Part shown: piece after piece, positions 1 to 8,074 of the stretch
Numbering within the stretch: position 1 is the stretch's first letter
Layout: each line of letters opens with the position of its first letter
Origin: Pavlovales sp. CCMP2436
Lineage: Eukaryota; Haptophyta; Pavlovophyceae; Pavlovales
Reading direction: 5' to 3'
Length of the DNA stretch: 16,704 bases
Assembly: GCA_026770615.1 (NCBI GenBank)
Contig: MU631688.1
Span: 78,290 to 94,993 of the forward strand
Translations under genes and position numbers: made by a program
Notes under the pieces: generated by a model
Seen by the model: the letters and a program-made list of their open reading frames with translations, nothing else
Told to the model about the DNA's origin: nothing
The model's database searches: none

Positions 1-50
1 CTTTGGTGTGAGTGCTGGTGCATGAGGGTTTGGGTCGATCGCTCGACCTC

Positions 51-120
51 AGCCTGACGTCGACCAAACCAGTGACTGAAGAACACCTGTTGAACCATGC
101 TGAGCCGCTAATATATATAT
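51..120 (+). repeat. Dispersed repeat R1, copy a
   Basis: This stretch matches two other places in the window, 10641-10740 and 13972-14070. The shared core includes TGACGTCGACCA, CAGTGA, AACACCTGTTGAA and TGCTGA(G/C)CCGCTA followed by a TA-rich tail. Differences are scattered single bases, so this is a diverged repeat family and not a recent duplication. Copy a lacks the CTACCACCAC...GCCAGGACTAACG lead-in seen in the other two. The family is not one I recognise; a SINE or MITE-like origin is possible. Confidence 0.75.
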
Positions 121-156
121 GGGCTTCATACCTCTGTGTTCCGCATAGATTTTCAG

Positions 157-436
157 TTCCACCGCGGCAACCGGTGTGGCAGTGGCTCCTGCCGCTGACG
201 CACCCGCCGACGCGCCCGCTTCCGAGGTTTCGCTGTTGTCGCAGACACTGCAGATTTTGCTGCTGGTGCTGCCGCTGCACGTTCTCTTTCACGCCGCAAG
301 CGAGTCTATCCCAGAGTTCATCACCAGGGTAATCAGTCCACTGGCGAACTGGGTGGGCAAACCCGGCAAACACTCGAGATCGAGCGATGAGAGCAGCAGT
401 GGTGACGACGATGGGAAAAGAAACCGGCGGGCCTGA
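157..436 (+). CDS. Possible terminal exon of an unknown membrane-associated protein
   Basis: An open frame begins right after a good splice-acceptor sequence (GATTTTCAG ending at 156) and runs to a TGA at 434-436. It would encode about 92 residues. They comprise an Ala/Asp/Pro-rich start, a hydrophobic stretch of about 20 residues (LQILLLVLPLHVLF core) that could be a membrane segment, and a polar tail mixing acidic (SSGDDDG) and basic (KRNRRA) residues. An in-frame TAG at 146-148 means the frame cannot extend upstream without splicing. No family is recognised. The R1 repeat just upstream would lie in the intron. This could be the 3' end of a gene starting outside the window, or chance coding in GC-rich DNA. 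Confidence 0.25.
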
Positions 437-630
437 CGCGGTGACGGCAACTTTGGCCAGGACTCGGGCACCTTTGGCAACTCAACGATATAATTTTTTG
501 TCAGTGATGGGCCTTCAGCGCACAGGCGCAGCTGGAGGTACCTGCGGGCACGGCGAATTCACTCGCGAGAGTGACGTCGTTATGAATCGACGATGACGGG
601 TCACGAGCGGAATAAATTATAATTATAACG

Positions 631-1231
631 GTACCACATTATAGATTTCAGTACCACATAAGGAATCGCACCACAACGCGCGGGCAGCGGACGTAGCGGG
701 GGCCGCGCGCGCACGTCTCGCAGCTCAGGCGACGGTTGCGCGACGTGGCGCCGCCCTACGCGAGCCTTAGTCGCCACCGCTGGCAACTAGAGCTCGCGCA
801 GGGCGGCGGTTGCTTGCACGCGCCACCTCCGCTACATCCGGCGCAGGACGGCATGACGGCGCGCGCATGCTTCCAGGCTGCGACCCGCGCGCACGGCCTG
901 GCCGCTCGACACATCGTCAGACACGATGCTCGAGGTCTGTAGAGGAGAGCGTGCGCAGTGATGCGTCGCGGTCGGTTGCGTGCTCGCACCGCACCAACCG
1001 CTCTCCGCTTGTCGCTCGAAGGTTGCACCGGTGTGCTCGAACTCGGACCGGGGCGACGGCGGGGTAACTAGCGGGTCGAGCAGACTGATCGCAGAGTGGG
1101 CGCACTGACTCTACCCTCGCATCCTTGCGCTCCGCGCCCTTATGCGCCGTGCCTCGCGCTAATGTGGCAGCGTTCTTAATGTGTCACATTATAAAGCTAA
1201 TGTGGAACTAGAAATTTTTATAATGTGGTAC
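631..1231. mobile_element. MITE-like element with GTACCACATTATA inverted ends
   Basis: The left end reads GTACCACATTATA at 631-643. The right end carries its exact reverse complement at 1219-1231. Both ends continue with further spaced copies of the same short word: CCACAT at 653-660 on the left, and AATGTGG or TAATGTG at about 1160, 1178, 1199 and 1221 on the right. The AT-rich ends flank a GC-rich core of about 500 bp with no convincing ORF. Size, inverted ends and lack of coding suggest a non-autonomous DNA transposon. No clear target-site duplication was found, so exact borders and superfamily are open. Confidence 0.5.
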
Positions 1232-1783
1232 GGGTGAGAAGTCGCGGTTGTGACCAGTCCTGGGCAGCGCTGCCCCCCGTTGAGGTGACCTGGTATTGGA
1301 CCTCGTGATGTATGTAGGGCCAACCACGTGTGCACCAAACGCACATCTTTCGGACGATGGAGCACGGAGTACTGAATGCAGGACGCGCTGGACACTAGAT
1401 TTGTCCCTGAAAATTCCGCCTTCAGCTGGATTTCCGCCGTGATTGATTTCAAGATTAAAATTGCGCGCAATGAATTTATCGGAATGTGGCGCGTACGGGT
1501 ACATATAGGTCCGAGGCCTGTTTGTCTGGGGGTGTTTATCAGTGTGAACAGTGTAGCCATCTTCATCAAGGTCGTTTTTTTGGCGCTAGGTCGGTTTCAG
1601 CTTATTGGTCGATGTTGAAAGTTTTAAAAATAAAATCGAGCGGCGAAAGTGGCGGTCGTTGGCGCACACAAGCAGCACCGCACGCAGCAGACTCTCTCGG
1701 CAGCCACGCCGCCGTCATCCATAGCCGAGTCCAGCACCACGCCGTGCACACGCAGCACCCGCTCTACTCGCTCCGCACGCAGC
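1232..1783. other. Intergenic stretch, no supported gene
   Basis: Several overlapping ORFs occur on both strands here, but none shows a recognisable domain or a plausible start and composition. The only structured item is the R2 repeat at 1492-1551. From about 1650 the frame that leads into the kinase fragment is already open, rich in Ala, Thr and Ser, and may be 5' untranslated or upstream coding sequence of that gene. Confidence 0.4.
1492..1551 (+). repeat. Dispersed repeat R2, copy a
   Basis: The segment with ATAGGTCCGAGG, TGTTTGT and GTTTATC(A/G)GTGTGA is found again at 14075-14134, directly after an R1 copy. Here it stands alone. The two copies align over about 60 nt with scattered substitutions and no long gap. 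It may be the 3' part of a longer repeat unit that also contains R1. Confidence 0.65.
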
Positions 1784-1984
1784 ATGAAGATCCGGCAGAT
1801 CTTCTCCAAGGCGCTCTCGCCCAAGCCGACCTCCGAGCCCGCAACCAAGATGGCAAGCGGCTGCCCGCCGTGCTATCAGCTGCTTGAGAGCACGCCTCTA
1901 GGCGAGGGTGGCTACGGCACTGTCTTCGAGGCGACAGTGAACGGCGACTTGACCGCTACTTTAGTTGACCGCTATTTAAGTTGA
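1784..1984 (+). pseudogene. Protein kinase, N-terminal fragment (subdomain I only)
   Basis: The frame from the ATG at 1784 gives a short basic/polar leader, then YQLLESTPLGEGGYGTVFEA. That is a textbook kinase subdomain I: the glycine-rich loop G-x-G-x-x-G followed by V, which binds ATP phosphates. After VNGD (about 1948) the frame runs into a tandem repeat and ends at TGA 1982-1984. The subdomain II lysine (VAIK-like) and all later kinase motifs are absent, and none was found in the next kilobase. Either a repeat-rich insertion has cut the gene off here, or this is a first exon with a donor near GACA|GTGAAC (about 1935) and the rest lies elsewhere. The upstream in-frame ATG-less region to 1649 could extend the protein. 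Kinase identity is fairly sure; whether the gene is dead is not. Confidence 0.6.
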
Positions 1985-1997
1985 TGGTCAATTTAAG
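1949..1997. repeat. 16-nt tandem repeat at the kinase breakpoint
   Basis: Three head-to-tail units start with TTGA: TTGACCGCTACTTTAG (1949-1964), TTGACCGCTATTTAAG (1965-1980) and a weaker TTGATGGTCAATTTAAG (1981-1997). The array begins at the exact point where kinase homology stops, so it probably marks one end of an inserted element that also includes the hairpins at 2008-2130. Confidence 0.7.
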
Positions 1998-2007
1998 CTT
2001 GCCGCAA

Positions 2008-2042
2008 TAGCGTTGCCGTTGCTTAAAGCAACGACAACGCTA
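2008..2042. repeat. Long inverted repeat, 17-nt arms
   Basis: TAGCGTTGCCGTTGCTT (2008-2024) and AAGCAACGACAACGCTA (2026-2042) are reverse complements except for one base, separated by a single nucleotide. This is a near-perfect palindrome able to form a cruciform or, in RNA, a strong hairpin. It lies between the kinase fragment and the J-domain gene, next to a second hairpin. Confidence 0.8.
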
Positions 2043-2088
2043 CAGTACATATGTATTTTCTGATTGCTCGGCAATATCCCGGAACCAC

Positions 2089-2130
2089 CCCTTAAAGCAA
2101 TAGAATACATTGTATGTATTCCTTTAAGGG
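2089..2130. repeat. Interrupted inverted repeat CCCTTAAAG/GAATACAT
   Basis: CCCTTAAAG (2089-2097) pairs with CTTTAAGGG (2122-2130), and GAATACAT (2103-2110) pairs with ATGTATTC (2114-2121). A 5-nt one-sided bulge and a 3-nt loop remain. All 17 arm bases pair perfectly. It starts about 100 nt upstream of the J-domain gene ATG (2234), so it is either part of a small inserted element or promoter-proximal. Confidence 0.75.
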
Positions 2131-2233
2131 TCTGGATCTCAAATGATTTAAGCCCCCCGACTTGCAGCCCGAGGTGCTGAGGCTACGACTGGTCCAGGGT
2201 TCAACGAGGACTGGTCCGGGGTGGGCAAGGACC

Positions 2234-3093
2234 ATGGCGACAGTTTACAGGCGCACCCTGGTGCTGCTGCTGGTCGCGTGCGCTCATCTGGTCGCAAGCG
2301 CACAGCACAACCCCTCCGCTCGCATTGCGCGTAGCCTCTTGCTACGGGGCGCGACCTCGCGCTCGGCGCGCGCGCGGACGCATATGGCCGCAGGCGGCAA
2401 CGACGTTGGCCGCTTCGTCGCCTTCATTCGGCGCCGCTTCACGCACACCGTCAAGCCGACTGCCTCTGGTAATGCCCAGCACCCACCAGCGCAGCTTGCT
2501 CACCCCACCCTGCGAGCGCTCGATGCCCTCACGCTCGTGCTCTCCTACCCGGGCTGGGAGCGCGACGTCGCGAGCGTGGAGGCGTGGTACCGCGAGGGTA
2601 GTCGCTTATACAAGATCGACAGCTGGCTCGCGAGCATCCGGCGTAAGCAGCAGGTGCACATCGGCGACCGAAGCCAACCGATCACCAGCGCGCTCGACGC
2701 GCTCACGCCGACGCTCACCTATCCTGGCTGGGAGCAGGAGGCGCGCTGCATCGAGCTGTGCCAGCTCTCGGGTGGCTCCTTCTTTGGGGGTGCGGGCGAT
2801 GGCTGGTGGACGGACCAGCTGGCGTGCATGTGCGAGAAGCAGAGCTTGCACGGGGGCGACCGAAGTCATCCTTCCCTGCGAGCGCTCGATGCCCTCAAGC
2901 AGAAGCTCGAGCTCTCCTACCCGGGCAGGGAGGGCGACGTCGCGAGCTTGGAGGCGTGGCACCGCGAGGGTAGTCGCTTATACAACATCGACAGCTGGCT
3001 CGCGAGCATCCGGCGCAAGCAGCAGGTGCACATCGGCGACCGAAGCCAACCGATCACCCGCGCGCTCGACGCGCTCACGCTGACGCTCATCTA
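2234..3093 (+). pseudogene. Secreted repeat/J-domain protein gene, 5' part (split by insertion)
   Basis: The start is ATG 2234 in a strong Kozak-like context (ACCATGG). The first ~23 residues form a clear signal peptide: basic MATVYRR, a Leu/Val core, and an ASA|Q-type cleavage site. After a basic, low-complexity stretch come tandem units of about 60 residues: A1 (2501-2680), B1 (2681-2866), A2 (2867-3052) and the start of B2 (3053-3093). Units share ALDAL, YPGWE and GDRS.P. A units carry GSRLY.IDSWLASIRRKQQ; B units carry SGGSFFGGAGDGWWTDQ. The frame then enters inserted DNA and stops at 3113-3115. The second half of B2 and a J domain lie at 9867-10355. If expressed as it stands, the product would be secreted or ER-targeted and lack its J domain. 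The repeat family is not one I can name. Confidence 0.75.
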
Positions 3094-3119
3094 CAAAAGG
3101 GATCGCGGGCAATAGGGAG
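3094..3119 (+). repeat. Left terminal inverted repeat of the 6.77-kb insertion
   Basis: Starting at CAAAAGGGATCGCGGGCAATA (3094-3114), this is the inverted counterpart of 9848-9866. The shared core is TCGCGGGCAATA, with one small length difference near the tip. The TA at 3092-3093 immediately outside matches the TA at 9867-9868 and is read as the target-site duplication. Confidence 0.7.
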
Positions 3120-4034
3120 TGTGAAAAAAGTTTTTCGCTTCAGTCTGTAGCTGAATCCAAGAAAGTTTTAGAAGCGTGGTTACATAAATTACCACCCGGA
3201 ATAAAAGCGGCTCACATCGATCAGGGACTCCTCACAGAGACATCAACCAGCAAAGAATGGCAGGCTTGCGCAAGCGAATTAGATGGTGTCATCGACCAGA
3301 TAATTGATCTTACAGTACTGAACATGCAGGATGCGCTCGAACAACCAAAAAAGGGACCTAAACCGGGCAGGCCATACATGCAACCATGGTCCCGAGAAGC
3401 AGGCCCGTACAGACAAGTGGAACGTTGGTACGAAAAAGCGGTTAAAGTAGCGGAACTGATTTTACTCACAAAGAAGACAGCCGCCTACCACACGCAATCA
3501 CCAACTTGGTGGAACATCAGAAACACCGAAACTGTCGCTATGGAAAAGATACTAGCCACTCTTTAGGACGTATCAAGAAAAAGGATGGAAACACTACCTC
3601 AACATTCACTAGCACCACCTGAAATGGACACCCACTCCAGCGAAGAAGCCGATGATACCTTCCGCCCAACAGTCTCAACCCTTAGAAATATGTCAGTTCT
3701 ACAACGCACTGCTTACATGCAAGCCCTCAGACAGGAGCAACATATCCGACACACCCTGTGCAGGGATGCACAAAATGCAGCCGACAAGAAAAGGGAAGAC
3801 AAACTCAATGATGATATCAGAGTGGGTCTTTTTAGATCGGCAACGCACAATGCCAGAACCCTCCTCTACCCAAAACTGCAACAACAGGGAGTGTGTATGC
3901 TTAGAGACCCAGCTACACGCAAAGTCACCACCAAACCGGCGGATATTGCAACCCTCGCAACAGAGTATACACGCAACCTCCTGTGCACCCCTCCCCCAGA
4001 ACCCCCCCACCGGAAGAGAATGGCAAAACTCTGA
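3117..4034 (+). pseudogene. LINE copy 1: region upstream of RT
   Basis: One frame is open across this stretch apart from TAG 3564-3566. It encodes a Lys/Glu/Gln-rich, mostly helical segment with WWNIRNTE and later MLRDPATRKVTT...ATEYTRNLL. The last part resembles the 'tag the end of the template-binding region, then RT' layout of LINE ORF2 proteins. Frame is lost near a C7 tract (4002-4008), after which the RT continues in the next frame. There is no endonuclease motif here, so the 5' end of the element is missing. Confidence 0.6.
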
Positions 4035-5090
4035 ACAGTGGAATGATATAAAGGATCGTTGGTCACAAAGCGATGGCACAACCACACAACAACTTGCGAC
4101 GACAAATGACATAATTCAGCTGATCTCTAAAGGCAAAGCACGCAGCGCACCAGGCTTAGACGGAGTCCAATACCTCGCACTGAAAATCCTCCTCAGAGCA
4201 GATACAGTCCAGGACCACAGCGGCGAACTGCACATCCTTTTGACAAATACACTAAATACCACACTGAAAGAGACCACTCTCCCCGAGAGATTGGGTACAT
4301 CGGAAATAGTCTGCTACTTTTACAAGAAAGGCGACCCAACTGTACTCTCAAACTACCAAGGGCTAGCCCTCCAGAGCGTCTTGTACAAACTTCTAGCAGC
4401 ATTCACCGCATGCCAAATACTGGAGGCTGCGGGGAAACTTAACCTCCTTTCAGAACAACAACAACTCGCGGCCAGAAAAAATGGCCAAGCGGCGGTCCAC
4501 GTGGCAATCATGGCAGCGGTCTTAGCTGAGGCAAGTGCGACAGGACGTGAACTACACATCATAACATGCGATATTAAAATGCATACGACAAGGTACCCCG
4601 GAATGCTCCATGGGAGGCAATGGAACTGCATGGGTATCCAGCCAAAGCTATAAGACGCGTTAAAATGCTTCAGACATGCACGGAAGCACAGGTGCGCACT
4701 CAATATGGCCGATCGGAAACGTCAATAATAACAACCAAGGGATGTAAGCAAGGGTGCCCTCTCAGCCCCATCATATACTGCCTTTTCATGAACATGCTTC
4801 ACCGCCAATTCGACGCAATGACAGAGGTAGGATACCAACCCTCCCCACCACCAGGCCACACCTACAGAGTAGGGTGCGCCCCACTAAAATATCAAGGATA
4901 CATTGATGACCTTGCCCTCTTTGCGGAAAATGAACTTGCTATTCAGAATATGTTATCACTCGCAGTTGATTTCCTCCATGCCTATGGCATGTCCTTCAAC
5001 GCCAGCAAATGTTTCCACACATCGGTAGAACCAAAAGTGTACAAAAGCAAGACAGAGAAAGGCCCGACACCGCAACCGAAACACCTGTAA
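4010..5090 (+). pseudogene. LINE copy 1: reverse transcriptase domain
   Basis: Reverse transcriptase copies the element's RNA into DNA at the target. Visible motifs in order are SAPGLDGVQ, YKKGDPTVLSNYQGLALQS, SEQQQLA, the motif A aspartate in CDIK (codon 4570-4572), GCKQGCPLSPI, and the catalytic YIDDLAL (YIDD codons 4899-4910). Just after CDIK a one-base shift near 4578-4581 moves the frame; reading the next frame gives AYDKVP, the expected continuation. The frame is lost again after 5090, and 5091-5342 is too shifted to read cleanly. All three catalytic aspartates survive as codons but not in one frame, so no active enzyme can be made from this copy. Confidence 0.85.
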
Positions 5091-5342
5091 TACTTAAGGC
5101 ATCCACTCGTTAAAGTCATGTATCAGTCTCCCAGCAAGAGACGGGACTAATCTCCACAACGAAATGCCCAAAACACCCCTGAAAAACATTTTGAATACCT
5201 GGGTCACCTCATACCATCAAATGGATCATGGGAAGCTCCAAAAGCTTCGCACCAAGCTCGCACATGCCATGAGCAAGAAACATCTAGCTACAAACAAAAA
5301 TCATGCCACACACTTTGCGCCGCTGAACTAACCCAACACAAT

Positions 5343-5890
5343 GTGTCGTCAATCCTCATCTACTACATGGGTGCGTCAGAAATTTTAGAGGCCTTTCTTA
5401 AAAAGACGCTCATGGCCATCACAGAGGCCACCCGAGACCGCTGCCTACTGGGCAATCACGTCGCGAGGGAACGTATTTGCGGCCCACCACAACGCGATGG
5501 CATGGGCATCATCGACCCACGAGCACAGAATGCAGGATTTTTTTTTCAACCATGGTACGGCTCCTAAACTCCGCGCCCAGAAATGCAAGTCAGGCCCTCG
5601 CCGCCCACGCATTCAGCATTGCAAAAAATGGCCCCAGGGGAAGGGCCAAGGAATCTACTATGCCAACAGCGCGAGGAGCCGTCAAAGCGATTGCAGAAGC
5701 CCCGCCCGGAGAAGATAAATGGACAAAAATTGAATTTATGCAAACCTTCAAACCACCCCTATGGGCGAACTAGCGCCAGGATTACTGTGGCATTACTCAA
5801 AGAGCAAAAGAACGATTAATAAAGCAGACACTGAGTTAGCATGAAAACGTCCTCCTCAAGGCACAGCGAGGAAACACTGTCGATCCAAAC
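5343..5890 (+). pseudogene. LINE copy 1: RT thumb/connection region
   Basis: Two frame segments (5343-5570 and 5477-5773) match the second copy nearly residue by residue: ITEATRDRC, VARERICG, DGMGIIDPRAQNAG, then LAAHAFSIAKNGP and MPTARGAVKAIAEAP. They are joined across a T9 run (5538-5546) that shifts the frame. The segment lies where LINE proteins have their thumb and connecting region; no catalytic residues are expected. From 5774 to 5896 the match continues weakly through additional stops. Confidence 0.65.
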
Positions 5891-5896
5891 GAAGCT

Positions 5897-6604
5897 ATGC
5901 ACACCCTAAGCGAAGCAGAAGAAGACATCCTCATTACCGGTGGTAATGATATCTCCCAAAAACTACGCATCATGCTTCAGACACTACCCGAAAATGCCGA
6001 CATCAACGCAGTCAATGCAGCAGCAATTACCCTGTTTACCGAATCTTACCTTACGCATCTCACCAACACTAAGGTCCCACCATTTCAGAAGCGCGAAATC
6101 TTACGAACATTAGTCCCAGAACTACTACTAACCCTCGGCGGGTCCACAAACTACCACTTCATCACCCGACACACAAAGCTCATTCACGCAGTCAGACACT
6201 GCCCACCGTCACCCGAGAGACCGACCCTATGCAGCCGCCACGTAGGGGTAGACGGCTCATTCATCAAAGCAGGACGGGGAGGGAAACCAATGGCATCAGG
6301 AGCAGCATGCTATTACACCCACGCCAAGAGTGCAACGGGACCTATATCCCCAGTGGCACACATCATTACATGCACCTTTGGGGGCGCACAAACAGTCGTA
6401 AACTCAGAATGCAACTCGGTCTCACTAGCCCTCCAATCCCTAGAGCATGTACTGAGTTTAGAGATCAGATGGGACCACGACACAGGCGTCAAACGCATAA
6501 CCAGCCACGCGTCAGACCGGAACCCGACACCACACGGCATCCCCAATGCCACGAGCTGCGATGCAAACCCCCACTTTTGCAGGTTATTTGCCCTTATCAA
6601 ATGA
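5897..6604 (+). pseudogene. LINE copy 1: RNase H domain
   Basis: RNase H removes the RNA strand of the RNA-DNA hybrid made by RT. The domain shows the family's acidic residues in order: the first Asp in VGVDGSFIK (codon 6251-6253), the Glu in VVNSECNSV (6407-6409) and the next Asp in RWDHDTGVKRI (6473-6475). Copy 2 keeps all three. The frame starts upstream of the domain with an Ala/Leu-rich linker and ends at TGA 6602-6604. The following 375 bases are broken between frames (for example DDK...ILNT at 6660-6700). This stretch is the longest intact module of the copy. Confidence 0.75.
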
Positions 6605-6981
6605 GACAGAGGCCAATGAAAAACCTGCACAATAAAACACACCCCGGCACACACCGTAGATGATGACAAAATTTGCAGCGATTTTGAACACGACAGGGCC
6701 GTGCACACTGACCCCTTATCAGGCATCCGTAGCCCTCTGGACCCTCATGCGCGTGACAGGACTTTTCTCAAAATATCCTCAGCGGCCTCCCCATCGGCAG
6801 TCCGATGAAACAATAAAATCCACACAAAATGCACTCAGCGATTGGGGAGCGAAAAGGGTAGCGGTGGCGGGAGCACCGGCGTCAGCCCATCTCACACAAA
6901 ACACCCTCACTGCCCACAAGTGGTCACTAGCAGAAGCCAGCACAGGTGACCTAATCACATCGGACCCTAGCACGGCACGAA

Positions 6982-7908
6982 TTGAAATCACCGACAGGGT
7001 GGCCAGGTTTCACCTCATGGCTAAAAGCCCCCTCACACACCCCCCCGGGCGCCGGAAAGATGGCCAATATTGAACAGGCATGGCTCAAAGAGAGCACAGC
7101 AGCTATCCACCTCCCGGCCAAAGGCGAACGGCCTAAAGAAAGCCTTACGAAAGATTTTCTACAGATTGTCCACGGGTCAACCCTCTACACCGCAGAATGT
7201 ATAGAGAAAGAACCACCCCTTACTACCACAACCATCACTATAGACGGAAAAGACGAACCACTGAGCCACAACTGCCCCCTGTGTAAGTTGCGGAACTCCC
7301 GAGACACGAAACACCACCTCTACCACGAGTGTAAGAACACAGACGAACTGCGCCACGACCTCCACTGCAAACTCAGCCAGATTCTAGCCCCACGCCTCAG
7401 ATGCACGGCGGACAGAACAGCAACCAAAATGATTCAAATGCCCAATTATTATGCCGGACGAGTGGGCGTGAGTATTAAAGGAAAGATAGCAGCGGGGACG
7501 CCAAGTGATGATGACGATAATGAGCCAGGCGACGCCCCCAAACCAGGCGAGCTCCACTTCGCTCTTCTAGGGTACATCCTAGCGATGCACCAACTGCGCG
7601 ACGAGGCGATAAAATCCATGGCTGCAGCCACGTCAGACGGAATCTCTAGCTTCGAGGTGCAAAAGTACCGAAACGCAATGTGGGCATCCCAGACCGCCGA
7701 AAGGCAGGCCGCCATCGAGCGCAAGAAGAAACAGGATGACAATCACTCAGAAATGGAAGAAAAAGACCTAATGCCCACCAGCCAGACCCCACCACAAACC
7801 CCCGATCACCCCAAATCGAGCCAAGATGACTCGCCCACGCCAAACCCACCCACCCCAAACGATCGCCCGTCTGCCACACCAAGCCCACCGACACAGCCCC
7901 TCGCCTGA
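6982..7908 (+). pseudogene. LINE copy 1: zinc knuckle, coiled region and Pro-rich linker
   Basis: The frame is in phase with the LINE polyprotein from about 7050. NCPLC...H...H.EC at 7273-7332 is a C-x2-C...H...C zinc finger of the sort found downstream of RT in many LINEs; it is followed by ELRHDLHCKLSQIL. Next come an acidic patch (DDDDNE), a predicted helical/coiled section (AAIERKKKQDD) and a Pro/Thr/Ser-rich tail. The frame ends at TGA 7906-7908, but the same frame continues past it to a TAG near 8079 with a basic RKRP-type sequence, so the stop looks like decay. No PD...D restriction-like endonuclease motif was seen after the zinc finger. Confidence 0.6.
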
Positions 7909-8074
7909 CCAAATGGACAGCCACGTCGCCGAGCAGCATCCCAACCCAGCGCTGGCAGCCCAGCAGCCCCCACACGCAAACGCCCCGCCAGCCAAAGCCA
8001 TCCAAAAGCGCCGCCACACAAAAAGGCTAACCACCCCGAAATAACCCCCGGCACAAAACGCTGCAGGTGCGCAG

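Noticed and set aside
756..1105. Several Arg/Ala-rich ORFs on both strands
   Set aside because: They lie in the GC-rich core of the MITE-like element, overlap each other in many frames and show no domain.
7273..7500. Restriction-like endonuclease after the zinc knuckle
   Set aside because: ELRHDLHCKL resembles the segment that follows the knuckle in such elements, but no PD...D catalytic core was found in any frame.
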